In this document: one piece after another, positions 1 to 6,618 of the stretch
Position numbering within the stretch: the first letter of the stretch is position 1
How the letters are laid out: each line of letters starts with the position of its first letter
Assembly: GCA_030613665.1 (NCBI GenBank)
Contig: JAUWLN010000009.1
Coordinates: 1 to 18,798 of the forward strand
DNA: 18,798 nucleotides
Origin: Dehalococcoidia bacterium
GTDB taxonomy: Bacteria > Chloroflexota > Dehalococcoidia > Dehalococcoidales > RBG-16-60-22
Direction of reading: 5' to 3'
The notes under the pieces: generated by a model
Database searches by the model: none
What the model was told of the DNA's origin: nothing
The model's input: the letters and a program-made list of their open reading frames with translations, nothing else
Program-made: the position numbers and the translations under genes

Positions 1-93
1 GACCAGGTTCTGGTCAATGGCCCGCTTGAAGATGCCGAAGCTGAACGGCACGTCAAACATCTGAGGAAATATGGTTAACACATCAATACGCAT
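1..93 (-). CDS. trmD: tRNA (guanine-N1)-methyltransferase TrmD, N-terminal fragment
   Basis: The reverse strand reads MRIDVLTIFPQMFDVPFSFG and onward for 31 codons before it runs off the window. This is the characteristic TrmD start (family pattern M-x-I-D-V-L-T-[IL]-F-P-x-[MF]-F). TrmD methylates N1 of guanosine 37 next to the anticodon of several tRNAs using S-adenosylmethionine, which prevents frameshifting. Only the first strand and helix of the SPOUT-type fold are visible; the knot and catalytic part lie outside. The ATG is preceded by an AGGG about 8 bases upstream. It lies 19 bases downstream of the mogA stop on the same strand, so the two are probably co-transcribed. The family call is firm despite the short fragment; whether the full gene is intact cannot be judged. 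Confidence 0.85.
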   Translation of the reverse strand, partial: MRIDVLTIFPQMFDVPFSFGIFKRAIDQNLV

Positions 94-112
94 CGAAAAT
101 CCCTGCCACCTT

Positions 113-598
113 CTAGGAATGTTCGGTGACCACCCCTTTAATAATATCGACGGCATGCGGTATGGCCGGCAGCACCACCTCAAGGCATTCCCTGACCGCT
201 TTGGGGTGGCCGGGCAGGTTTATTATCAGGCATTTGCCTCTGACCCCCGCCGTCGCCCGGCTTAACATCGCCATCGGTGTTTTACTCAGCGAAGCGGCTC
301 TCATGGCTTCCGCGAGACCGGGGACAACCCGGTCCAAAACGGCGATGGTAGCTTCCGGCGTCACATCACGCTCGCCAAGCCCGGTACCGCCGGTGGTGAT
401 GATAACATCCGTCTCTTTATTGTCTGCCCACTCCGCCAGTTTTCGGCGGATGACGTCCACTTCGTCGGGGACAATCTCATAGCCAGCGATATCGCTGCCC
501 AAATCGGAGAAGATATCCCTGATGGTCTGGCCGCTTTCATCATAGCGCTGGCCGCGCGCTCCTTTATCACTGATGGTGAGTATGCCGATAGTAAGCAT
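113..598 (-). CDS. mogA: molybdenum cofactor biosynthesis protein, MogA/MoaB family
   Basis: A single MoCF_biosynth-domain protein of 161 residues, the usual length for the family. Visible motifs are TTGGTGLGERDVTPEA in the middle and LPGHPKAV near the C terminus, matching the MPT-binding GGTG and D-x-TPEA elements. Members of the family adenylylate molybdopterin before molybdenum insertion (MogA) or act in a related step (MoaB); sequence alone does not separate these reliably, and the symbol is given for the TTGGTG/DVTPEA style. I placed the start at the ATG at 598 because a GGAG lies 7 bases upstream; a TTG six codons earlier is in frame but has no comparable site. The partial trmD follows after 19 bases. 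No other molybdenum-cofactor gene is in the window. Confidence 0.85.
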   Translation of the reverse strand: MLTIGILTISDKGARGQRYDESGQTIRDIFSDLGSDIAGYEIVPDEVDVIRRKLAEWADNKETDVIITTGGTGLGERDVTPEATIAVLDRVVPGLAEAMRAASLSKTPMAMLSRATAGVRGKCLIINLPGHPKAVRECLEVVLPAIPHAVDIIKGVVTEHS

Positions 599-621
599 GG
601 TTGTGCTCCAGAACAAATTTC

Positions 622-649
622 ATTTTACCACATATGAGGCAGATAGCAA
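622..649 (-). promoter_or_regulatory. possible sigma70-type promoter for mogA-trmD
   Basis: Read on the minus strand, TTGCTA and TAAAAT (5 of 6 consensus) are separated by 16 bases, and transcription would begin roughly 20 bases before the mogA ATG. The -35 element is weak, so this is only a moderate prediction. Confidence 0.4.
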
Positions 650-696
650 AATGGAAAAAATATTATGGAAAATTCGTCAAATTTAGCCTAAAAGTC

Positions 697-726
697 TTGA
701 CAAACGTGCTGAGCCCGTGTTATAAA
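697..726 (+). promoter_or_regulatory. sigma70-type promoter of the mraZ division operon
   Basis: A perfect TTGACA at 697-702 is followed after 18 bases by TATAAA at 721-726 (or after 17 by TTATAA). This is the only strong plus-strand promoter seen ahead of mraZ and should drive mraZ, rsmH, the 71-aa gene, ftsA and ftsZ. The predicted transcription start falls at the beginning of the TGG repeats described next. Confidence 0.75.
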
Positions 727-739
727 GAGTGTTATATGG

Positions 740-774
740 TGGTAAAAAGTGGGGAAGAGTGGTAAAAAATGGGG
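740..774 (+). promoter_or_regulatory. MraZ operator: four TGG repeats in 10-bp phase
   Basis: TGG occurs at 740, 750, 760 and 770, exactly one helical turn apart, with A-rich spacers: TGGTAAAAAG, TGGGGAAGAG, TGGTAAAAAA, TGGGGCAATT. MraZ is known to bind TGGG-type direct repeats spaced by 10 bp upstream of its own gene in Escherichia coli, and related boxes in mollicutes. The repeats lie just downstream of the -10 element and about 25 bases before the mraZ start, a position expected to block RNA polymerase. Autorepression is inferred from that placement. Confidence 0.8.
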
Positions 775-798
775 CAATTCGCTGGTTGAGGATTTTGT

Positions 799-1236
799 AT
801 GTTTTACGGTGAGTACAACTACAAGATAGATGAAAAAGGTCGGGTAGCTATACCGCCCCGGTTCCGCAGGGAACTGAAGGACGGCGTGGTCCTGTCTCCG
901 GCAGCAGAAAAATGCATAAACGTGTATTCGCTGTCAGAATGGCGCAAGCTGGCTGCATCCCTTACCAGTGGGCCGCTGACCCCCAGTAAAATGAGGAGGC
1001 TGAATCGGGCTATCTTCGCTACTGCTTTCAATGTTGACATTGACGGACAGGGAAGGGTGGCTCTGCCAGTACCACTGCGCGAGCACGCTGAAATTCAGGA
1101 AGATGTCGTCGTTACCGGAGCCAACACCTACCTGGAGATATGGGATCAGGCTCTCTGGGAAGAAGAGAAAACAATCAGCCAGGAACAAGCCTGGCAGATT
1201 ATAGAAAGCCTGGAGCGACGAGATGAGTCCAAGTAA
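799..1236 (+). CDS. mraZ: transcriptional regulator MraZ
   Basis: A 145-residue protein made of two SpoVT/AbrB-like half domains, each carrying the family signature: DEKGRVAIPPRFR at residues 11-23 and DGQGRVALPVPLR at residues 82-94. The length matches the family (about 140-150). MraZ forms ring oligomers, binds TGGG repeats in front of its own gene and controls the division cluster. The ATG has GAGGA about 6 bases upstream. The 3' end overlaps the rsmH start by 14 bases, indicating translational coupling. The operator repeats at 740-774 immediately upstream support autoregulation. Confidence 0.96.
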   Translation: MFYGEYNYKIDEKGRVAIPPRFRRELKDGVVLSPAAEKCINVYSLSEWRKLAASLTSGPLTPSKMRRLNRAIFATAFNVDIDGQGRVALPVPLREHAEIQEDVVVTGANTYLEIWDQALWEEEKTISQEQAWQIIESLERRDESK

Positions 1237-2278
1237 GCAAAATTCAAATCACGTACCGGTTCTGCTCGAAGAGGCCATGGAAGCGCTGGCGGTTCAACCC
1301 GGGGGCCGTTACGTTGATTGCACGGTGGGCAGCGGCGGACATGCCCGGGCAATTCTGGAGCGCAGTTCCCCGGGGGGGCAGTTGCTCGGCATTGATGCCG
1401 ACCCTACGGCGATAAAGGCAGCCCAGAAAAAACTCGAGGGATATAAGAACTCCGTCCTCCTCGTCAATGACAATTTCGTCAACCTGCAGGCGACCTGCAT
1501 TAAGTATGATTTCTTTCCGGTGCATGGCATTTTGCTTGACCTTGGCCTTTCCTTAATGCAGCTAAACGGGAGCGGGCGCGGCTTCAGTTTTCAGCATGAC
1601 GCCCACCTCGATATGCGTTTCAATCCCGAGCAAGAAGTGACCGCCGCCGATATTGTTAATACCTCCCCTGAGGCGGAACTGGCGCGCATTATCCGAACCT
1701 ACGGCGAGGAAAGCCACAGTCGCCAGATAGCACGGTTTATCGTACAAGAACGTCCTATCACCTCCACCCTTCATTTAGCTCGTATCGTGGAGAAAGCGGT
1801 CGGTCGGAGAACGGGCAGAATCCACCCTGCGACTAAGACGTTTCAGGCCATTCGGATTGCGGTAAATCTGGAACTGGAAAACCTGGAAAGAGCCCTGAAA
1901 CAGGCAATTGAGCTTCTCGGTTTTGAAGGCAGGCTGGTGGTGATAAGCTACCATTCCCTGGAGGACCGCATTGTTAAGCGCTTGATGCAACAAGAAGCCA
2001 GGGGATGTATCTGTCCTCCTGGCACGCCGGTATGCATCTGCGGGCATGAACCTCGCTTAAAGCTCATTCGCAGGCATGTGATTATGCCCTCCGAGGGTGA
2101 GATACGGGCCAATCCACGCAGTCGCAGTGCCAAGCTGCGAGCCGCCACGCGTCTGATAGCACAGGATGCTTGTCTGGCCGCAGATGAGATGGAAATTCTC
2201 TGGGCAGAGACAGAAGCCAGGGCCTGGAGAAAGCCGGCGCTGTTACGCAAATTGCAGATGGTATTTGCTATGGCCTGA
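1223..2278 (+). CDS. rsmH: 16S rRNA (cytosine-1402-N4)-methyltransferase RsmH (MraW)
   Basis: RsmH methylates N4 of C1402 in the decoding centre of 16S rRNA with S-adenosylmethionine. Clear family marks are NHVPVLLEE (9-17), the SAM loop DCTVGSGGHA (32-41), DLGLSLMQL (106-114; usually DLGVSSPQL), RGFSF...LDMRF (119-133), HPATKTFQAIRIAVN (201-215), ISYHSLEDRIVK (241-252) and NPRSRSAKLRAA (297-308). A cysteine cluster GCICPPGTPVCICG (261-274) is common in the family. Most relatives end soon after the SAKLR motif; here another 37 or so residues follow, rich in Ala, Leu and charged residues, an unusual tail of unknown role. The start overlaps mraZ by 14 bases. Its place after mraZ is the classic division-cluster order. 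Confidence 0.96.
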   Translation: MSPSKQNSNHVPVLLEEAMEALAVQPGGRYVDCTVGSGGHARAILERSSPGGQLLGIDADPTAIKAAQKKLEGYKNSVLLVNDNFVNLQATCIKYDFFPVHGILLDLGLSLMQLNGSGRGFSFQHDAHLDMRFNPEQEVTAADIVNTSPEAELARIIRTYGEESHSRQIARFIVQERPITSTLHLARIVEKAVGRRTGRIHPATKTFQAIRIAVNLELENLERALKQAIELLGFEGRLVVISYHSLEDRIVKRLMQQEARGCICPPGTPVCICGHEPRLKLIRRHVIMPSEGEIRANPRSRSAKLRAATRLIAQDACLAADEMEILWAETEARAWRKPALLRKLQMVFAMA

Positions 2279-2334
2279 GTGGCCGGGGTTGAAATAACAC
2301 CAGAAGGTGTAGCATCTAGAAAGGGAAACAAATA

Positions 2335-2550
2335 ATGGAACAGGTGCAACCGGATAAAAAGGGAGCGGGTGAAGTGAGATTATGCACCGATATTACCGAC
2401 CTGAAGCTGAAAATAAGCGAGCACTTAATCAACCAGGCCGATGGATATGGCCCGGACGAAGTGTACAGTATCATGGCGGAAACCAAAATAGGGTCGAGTA
2501 AAAGGACTGACCTTATGGATAAGGTGAGATTGGTCTTTTCCATATCCTGA
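2335..2550 (+). CDS. small hypothetical protein between rsmH and ftsA (71 aa)
   Basis: I do not recognise this protein. It is acidic-basic mixed, soluble in character, with no membrane segment, signal peptide or cysteine pair. The central part KLKISEHLINQADGYGPDEV suggests a helix followed by a loop, and the C-terminal part DKVRLVFSIS a short strand. A purine-rich AAAGGGAA stands about 8 bases before the ATG, a moderate ribosome site. It is on the same strand as its neighbours, 56 bases after rsmH and 97 bases before ftsA. In classical division clusters this place holds ftsL and ftsI, but the lack of a membrane helix argues against FtsL. No likely gene overlaps it on the other strand. That it is translated is likely from spacing and frame length; its function is unknown. 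Confidence 0.6.
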   Translation: MEQVQPDKKGAGEVRLCTDITDLKLKISEHLINQADGYGPDEVYSIMAETKIGSSKRTDLMDKVRLVFSIS

Positions 2551-2647
2551 CACGCTCGACTAGAAAAGGACAGTGGCCAAGGAGGCTCTGGCAATGTAAA
2601 GCAGGAAAGAACTTTAATAATCAAAACCCATTGAAAAGGAGGTCTAG

Positions 2648-3862
2648 ATGAAAAATCGAACCGTAGCGGCGATTGATGTTGGTACCACCAAGGTATGCAC
2701 GATTGTTGCTGACCTGAATGAAGGTAGCGCTCCGCGCATTGTTGGTGTTGGCATTGCAAAATCGGTTGGTCTGCATAAAGGCCTGGTGGTCAACATCAAT
2801 GAAGCCAGGGAGTCAATCAAGGAATCGGTAAGGAAAGCGGAACAATCAAGCAACTACAAAGTGGAGTCAGCTTACGTTGGCGTGACCGGCCGCCATGTTA
2901 CCTCGCTGAATAACCGCGGCGTGGTGGCGATAACGCGGAATGACCGCGTGGTGCGCACGGACGACCTGAAGCGTGTTCTCTCTTCGGCACAAAGCGTCAA
3001 GATTCCCGACGACCGGAAACTCCTCCATGTTATTCCCAGGTCATATGCCGTTGATGGACAGGCGCACGTAAAGAACCCCATCGGCATGCACGGTTTCCGG
3101 CTAGATGTGGAGACCCACGTTATCACCGCAGCCGTGACTTCAATACAGAACCTGATTAAGTGTATCCGCAGTATCGGCATTGATATTGAGGACCTCGTTC
3201 TTGAGCCCCTTGCCAGCAGTGAAGCAATATTGACTCCAGATGAGAAGGAAGTAGGGGTGATTCTGGCCGATATCGGCGGTGGCACCACTGATATTGCGGT
3301 GTTCAAAGAAGGAAGCATATGGCATACCTCAATACTACCGGTCGCCGGCTATCAGCTCACCAGGGACGTGTCCATTGGTCTGGGACTGCCGTTTGACGTT
3401 GCCGAGGAGATGAAGAAGCGGTACGGCAGCGTGATGCCTGTCTATGAAAACAAGGCTGAGGATACTGCTGCCATATCTCAGGATGGGCACGGCGTTTCAT
3501 ATCAGGACCTGTGCGATATCATCCGCGCCCGCATTGAGGAAATCCTGAAACTCATCCTGCTTGAGCTGCCCAATTCAGAATACGAGACCCTTGTCCCGGC
3601 AGGGCTGGTACTCACCGGCGGTAGCTCCAATCTGGCAGGTATCTCCACGCTGGGGCGTGATATCCTGCAGCTTCCGGTCAGAGTTGGCGCTCCCTCCAAT
3701 ATGGAAGGCATATCCGATGCCCTCTGCGACCCGGCATACTCAACGAGCGTTGGCCTGCTGGCCTGGGGAGCCAATCACGAGCGCAGCTCGAACTGGACGC
3801 GCTGGACCTTTGGCCTGGCGCTCAAGCGCATGGCTTCCCGACTGAAGAGCCTCTTCAGTTAA
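2648..3862 (+). CDS. ftsA: cell division protein FtsA
   Basis: An actin-fold ATPase of 404 residues that tethers FtsZ filaments to the inner face of the membrane. Seen directly: phosphate-1 loop DVGTTKVCT (10-18), the SHS2/1C subdomain around SAYVGVTGRHV (74-84), phosphate-2 loop ADIGGGTTDIAVF (207-219), and adenosine motif VLTGGSSNLAGI (321-332). The last 17 residues (FGLALKRMASRLKSLFS) form a basic amphipathic helix, the family's membrane-targeting sequence. The ATG follows a near-perfect AAAAGGAGGT by 4-5 bases. ftsZ follows after 48 bases. The gene appears complete with its key motifs present. Confidence 0.96.
   Translation: MKNRTVAAIDVGTTKVCTIVADLNEGSAPRIVGVGIAKSVGLHKGLVVNINEARESIKESVRKAEQSSNYKVESAYVGVTGRHVTSLNNRGVVAITRNDRVVRTDDLKRVLSSAQSVKIPDDRKLLHVIPRSYAVDGQAHVKNPIGMHGFRLDVETHVITAAVTSIQNLIKCIRSIGIDIEDLVLEPLASSEAILTPDEKEVGVILADIGGGTTDIAVFKEGSIWHTSILPVAGYQLTRDVSIGLGLPFDVAEEMKKRYGSVMPVYENKAEDTAAISQDGHGVSYQDLCDIIRARIEEILKLILLELPNSEYETLVPAGLVLTGGSSNLAGISTLGRDILQLPVRVGAPSNMEGISDALCDPAYSTSVGLLAWGANHERSSNWTRWTFGLALKRMASRLKSLFS
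3842..3858 (+). repeat. 17-bp inverted repeat at the ftsA 3' end
   Basis: CTGAAGAG and CTCTTCAG are perfect inverted copies separated by one base. In RNA this gives a 6-bp stem with a 5-base loop covering the last codons of ftsA, followed by TTAATGATT rather than a uridine run. It could weakly pause or stabilise the transcript between ftsA and ftsZ, or be a chance product of the codons for the C-terminal helix. Confidence 0.4.
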
Positions 3863-3910
3863 TGATTCGAGTAAGAACGTTATCAGATTAATGTAATAAG
3901 GAGGGGGGAA

Positions 3911-5026
3911 ATGGCAAAATCAAGTTTTGTGGCGAATCCAGCCAAAATCAAAGTTATCGGCTTAGGTGGTGGCGGTAGCAACGCGATTACCCGCATGGTC
4001 AGGGAAGATATTCAGGGTGTGGAATTCATTGCCATGAATACTGATGCCCAGGCCCTGGCGGTTACTGAAGCTCCCATAAGAATTCAGCTCGGTGAGAAAC
4101 TGACGAAGGGGCTGGGTGTTGGCGGCGACCATAACCTGGGCCAGAAAGCAGCCGAAGAAAGTCGTGAGGAATTGCAGGAGCTGGTAGGCGGTGCTGACAT
4201 GGTCTTCGTAACCAGCGGCATGGGCGGCGGCACCGGCACCGGCGCGGCACCCACCGTGGCGGAGATAGCCAAGCAGAGTGGCGCCCTGACCATTGCCGTA
4301 GTCACCAAGCCATTCAGCTTCGAGGGTGCTCACCGCACGCAGGTAGCCAATGAGGGTATCACCAAGCTGATGGGCAAAGTTGATACCCTGATAATTATTC
4401 CCAACGACAAGCTGCTTACACTCTGCGACCAGAAGACGGGCGTGGATAGCGCCTTCAAACTGGCCGACGATGTTCTGAGGCACGGCGTTCAGGCTATCGC
4501 TGAGGTTATCACCACTCCCGGACTGATTAACCTGGACTTCGCCGATGTGAAATCAATCATGAAAGACGCCGGGCCGGCGTGGATGTCAATTGGTCGGGGT
4601 TCAGGTCAGAACCGTGCCATGGATGCTGCCAAACAGGCTTTAGCCAGCCCGCTGCTGGATGTCACCATCAACGGGTCAAAGGCGGTTCTCTTTAATGTAG
4701 TTGGCAGTACGAGCCTCAGCCTGTTCGAGGTGAACGAGGCGGCTGACGTTATCCGGCAGGCGGTGGACCCGGAAGCCAATATCATTTTCGGTGTCGCCCA
4801 CGATCCGGAAATGGATAACGATGTCCGGATTACCCTTATCGCCACCGGGTTTGTAGCTAAGCTCGGGCTGACCGGAGCACCACAGGAAGACGAATTGACC
4901 CAGCTTCTCAGGGGCATTAAGAGCGAAGATGAACTGGATGTTCCTTCTTTCCTGCGTCGTCCCATGGTCAGTCACCGGCGCCAGGCGATAACGCCGGCAA
5001 TGAAACCGGTACAACCGCGCCACTGA
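3911..5026 (+). CDS. ftsZ: cell division GTPase FtsZ
   Basis: A tubulin-like GTPase of 371 residues that polymerises into the division ring. Motifs seen: GGGGSNAITRM (19-29), NTDAQAL (43-49), the tubulin signature GGGTGTG (105-111), NDKLL (165-169) and the T7 loop NLDFADV (207-213) with the catalytic aspartates D209 and D212. The conserved C-terminal peptide that binds FtsA, here ELDVPSFLRRP (341-351), follows the globular part after only about 20 residues, so the usual long disordered linker is nearly absent. A basic tail of about 20 residues (VSHRRQAITPAMKPVQPRH) comes after that peptide, where most FtsZ proteins end. AAGGAGG lies 6 bases before the ATG, the strongest ribosome site in the operon, fitting the need for excess FtsZ over FtsA. 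Confidence 0.97.
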   Translation: MAKSSFVANPAKIKVIGLGGGGSNAITRMVREDIQGVEFIAMNTDAQALAVTEAPIRIQLGEKLTKGLGVGGDHNLGQKAAEESREELQELVGGADMVFVTSGMGGGTGTGAAPTVAEIAKQSGALTIAVVTKPFSFEGAHRTQVANEGITKLMGKVDTLIIIPNDKLLTLCDQKTGVDSAFKLADDVLRHGVQAIAEVITTPGLINLDFADVKSIMKDAGPAWMSIGRGSGQNRAMDAAKQALASPLLDVTINGSKAVLFNVVGSTSLSLFEVNEAADVIRQAVDPEANIIFGVAHDPEMDNDVRITLIATGFVAKLGLTGAPQEDELTQLLRGIKSEDELDVPSFLRRPMVSHRRQAITPAMKPVQPRH

Positions 5027-5186
5027 TGACTCCGGCATCCGAACCAGCAGAAAAGCTGTAGTGAGCAGCGTCATATTGGGGTAAGAAGGTGGATACTCCC
5101 GGCGGAGAAAAAGACGGCGAAGAGGGCCAGCCGTTTTTAAATCGGGGAATGGGTGTGTAATACATTATACGCAGGAGCAAGTTGGC

Positions 5187-5363
5187 GTGGCTTCAAGCGG
5201 AGTCGTTGGTTACTATAATGGAAAAGGCAAAAACCGCAACGGCCTCAAGTTTGCTTATTGTCCCTATTGCAGTAAAAAGGGGCTATACAAGGTAGCCCGC
5301 AGATATGAGCGTTGTCGCTGTTGTGGATTGCACCGCACGCTGTTGCCAGGGCAGGACTTCTGA
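5187..5363 (+). CDS. small zinc-ribbon protein (58 aa) downstream of ftsZ
   Basis: A GTG-started frame preceded by AGGAG with a 9-base spacer encodes 58 residues. It has two Cys pairs, CPYC at 25-28 and CRCC at 43-46 (C43 and C46, with C45 extra), separated by 14 residues, as in a rubredoxin-like zinc ribbon. Around them are basic residues (KKGLYKVARRYER), consistent with nucleic acid or ribosome contact. It recalls the zinc ribbon at the start of NrdR but has no ATP-cone, so it is not NrdR. It lies 160 bases after ftsZ with no obvious promoter of its own, so it may be the last gene of the division operon. Cysteine spacing and the ribosome site support a real gene; the role is unknown. Confidence 0.65.
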   Translation: MASSGVVGYYNGKGKNRNGLKFAYCPYCSKKGLYKVARRYERCRCCGLHRTLLPGQDF

Positions 5364-5428
5364 TTATAAAGACCCCTGGGAATAGAGCAGTTGCCGGCCC
5401 ATAACCGGATGGCCGTGTTTGTGTTTTA

Positions 5429-5457
5429 TTGACAATTATACCCACAGTATTTATCCT
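5429..5457 (+). promoter_or_regulatory. sigma70-type promoter of rsmD-coaD-fdx
   Basis: A perfect TTGACA at 5429-5434 is followed after 17 bases by TATCCT at 5452-5457. The predicted start leaves an untranslated leader of about 50 bases before the rsmD ATG. Confidence 0.55.
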
Positions 5458-5515
5458 AGTTATGTGACGTCGATGACTCAACGAGCCTTGAATTTATCAT
5501 TGTTCCGTATTTAGA

Positions 5516-6070
5516 ATGCGAGTAATTGCCGGTAAAGCGAAAGGGCACCATCTGAAAGCGCCCAGAGGAACTGCCACCCGTCCCGCAACAGATTTGGTCA
5601 AGGGAGCGATTTTTTCCATTCTGGAAAATATAACTGACGATTGGTCACAGGTGCTTGACCTGTTTTCCGGCAGCGGGCAACTCGGCATAGAGGCATTAAG
5701 TCGCGGTGCCGAATGGGTTGACTTTGTTGAAAAGAAATCGCATTGTTGTGATATAATAAAACGAAATCTTGAAAAAACGGATTTATTAAATCAGGCGCAT
5801 GTTTATTGTTGCAGTGTCACCAAGGCACTTGCCTTTCTGGGCAGGGAGTACAATATCATTCTGATGGACCCTCCTTATTCTAATTCATCAATTGGCAATG
5901 TGATAACGCAATTAGCCGAATCCGAGCTGGTCAGCGCTAGCTCAGTAGTCATGGTGACGCACTCATCTCTACTTCCTTTTAGTTCCACTTATGGTGCTCT
6001 GAGACTCGTTAAGGAGCACCGTCACGGAGATAGCTGTATCGCTGTGTTCCGCAAGGGAGGCACTTTATGA
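5516..6070 (+). CDS. rsmD: 16S rRNA (guanine-966-N2)-methyltransferase RsmD
   Basis: A 184-residue Rossmann-fold methyltransferase, the normal size for RsmD, which methylates G966 of 16S rRNA in the assembled small subunit. The N-terminal MRVIAGKAKGHHLKAPRG is typical (family: MRIIAGxxKGRxLxxP). SAM loop LDLFSGSGQLGIEALSRGA spans 47-65 and the catalytic MDPPY spans 117-121 (family D/NPPY). The ATG has no clear Shine-Dalgarno sequence, which is odd beside the strong sites elsewhere here. The gene is visibly richer in A and T than its neighbours (for example 5750-5800). It overlaps coaD by the four bases ATGA, a pairing seen in many bacteria. Confidence 0.93.
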   Translation: MRVIAGKAKGHHLKAPRGTATRPATDLVKGAIFSILENITDDWSQVLDLFSGSGQLGIEALSRGAEWVDFVEKKSHCCDIIKRNLEKTDLLNQAHVYCCSVTKALAFLGREYNIILMDPPYSNSSIGNVITQLAESELVSASSVVMVTHSSLLPFSSTYGALRLVKEHRHGDSCIAVFRKGGTL

Positions 6071-6546
6071 CCATAGCCGTTTATCCGGGGACCTTTGACC
6101 CCATTACCAACGGACACCTTGATATTGTGAAACGGGCTGCCCTGTTGTTTGATAGAATAATAATGGGAGTGTACGAAAAATCAAACAAGCACCTGGTTTT
6201 TACCACCGAGGAGCGAGTGGAGTTGGCCAGACTGGCAGTCGCCGATATACCAAACGTAGAGGTAAAATCTTTCAGCGGGCTGACGGTTGATTTTGCCAGG
6301 GGTGAAGAAGCTCCGGTAATGGTCCGGGGCCTGAGGATGAATGCCGATTTTGAAAAGGAATTCGAGATGGCATTGATGAACCGCAAGCTGGCACCAGACC
6401 TGGACCTGCTCTGCTTGATGGCAAGCCAGGAATATCAGTTTCTCAGTTCCAGTCTCTTAAAAGAGGTAGCACGCCTGAATGGCAATATCAGCGACCTCGT
6501 GCCGGAGCATGTGGCTGAAGCTCTAAGAAAGAAGTTCACGGTATAA
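6067..6546 (+). CDS. coaD: phosphopantetheine adenylyltransferase CoaD
   Basis: CoaD transfers AMP from ATP to 4'-phosphopantetheine, the next-to-last step of coenzyme A synthesis in the cytoplasm. The 159-residue length is standard. Visible are the nucleotidyltransferase motif YPGTFDPITNGHLD (6-19) with TNGH, the substrate-binding RGLR (87-90), and the C-terminal FLSSSLLKEVA (125-135), equivalent to the ISSSxVKE motif. The start codon overlaps the rsmD stop (ATGA), so translation is coupled. A ferredoxin gene follows after 72 bases; coaD next to a YfhL-type ferredoxin is a recurrent arrangement in bacteria, though the reason is not known to me. Confidence 0.96.
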   Translation: MTIAVYPGTFDPITNGHLDIVKRAALLFDRIIMGVYEKSNKHLVFTTEERVELARLAVADIPNVEVKSFSGLTVDFARGEEAPVMVRGLRMNADFEKEFEMALMNRKLAPDLDLLCLMASQEYQFLSSSLLKEVARLNGNISDLVPEHVAEALRKKFTV

Positions 6547-6618
6547 TGTAATTGATGAATTGGCTATCCAGCGCTTTCAACCCAAATACGATATTTTGGT
6601 AGAAAAGGAGGTAAATGT

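Noticed and set aside
126..482. Plus-strand open frame of 118 codons opposite mogA
   Set aside because: Shadow of mogA: no ribosome site, Ser/Pro/Thr-rich and without family resemblance, whereas the other strand carries clear MoCF motifs.
2297..2310. Hairpin ACACC-AGAA-GGTGT between rsmH and the 71-aa gene
   Set aside because: Only 5 bp of stem and no U run, so it is not a terminator; may be chance.
5089..5160. 23-codon GTG frame between ftsZ and the zinc-ribbon gene
   Set aside because: Too short and without a convincing ribosome site; its in-frame continuation upstream is broken by two adjacent stops at 5059-5064.
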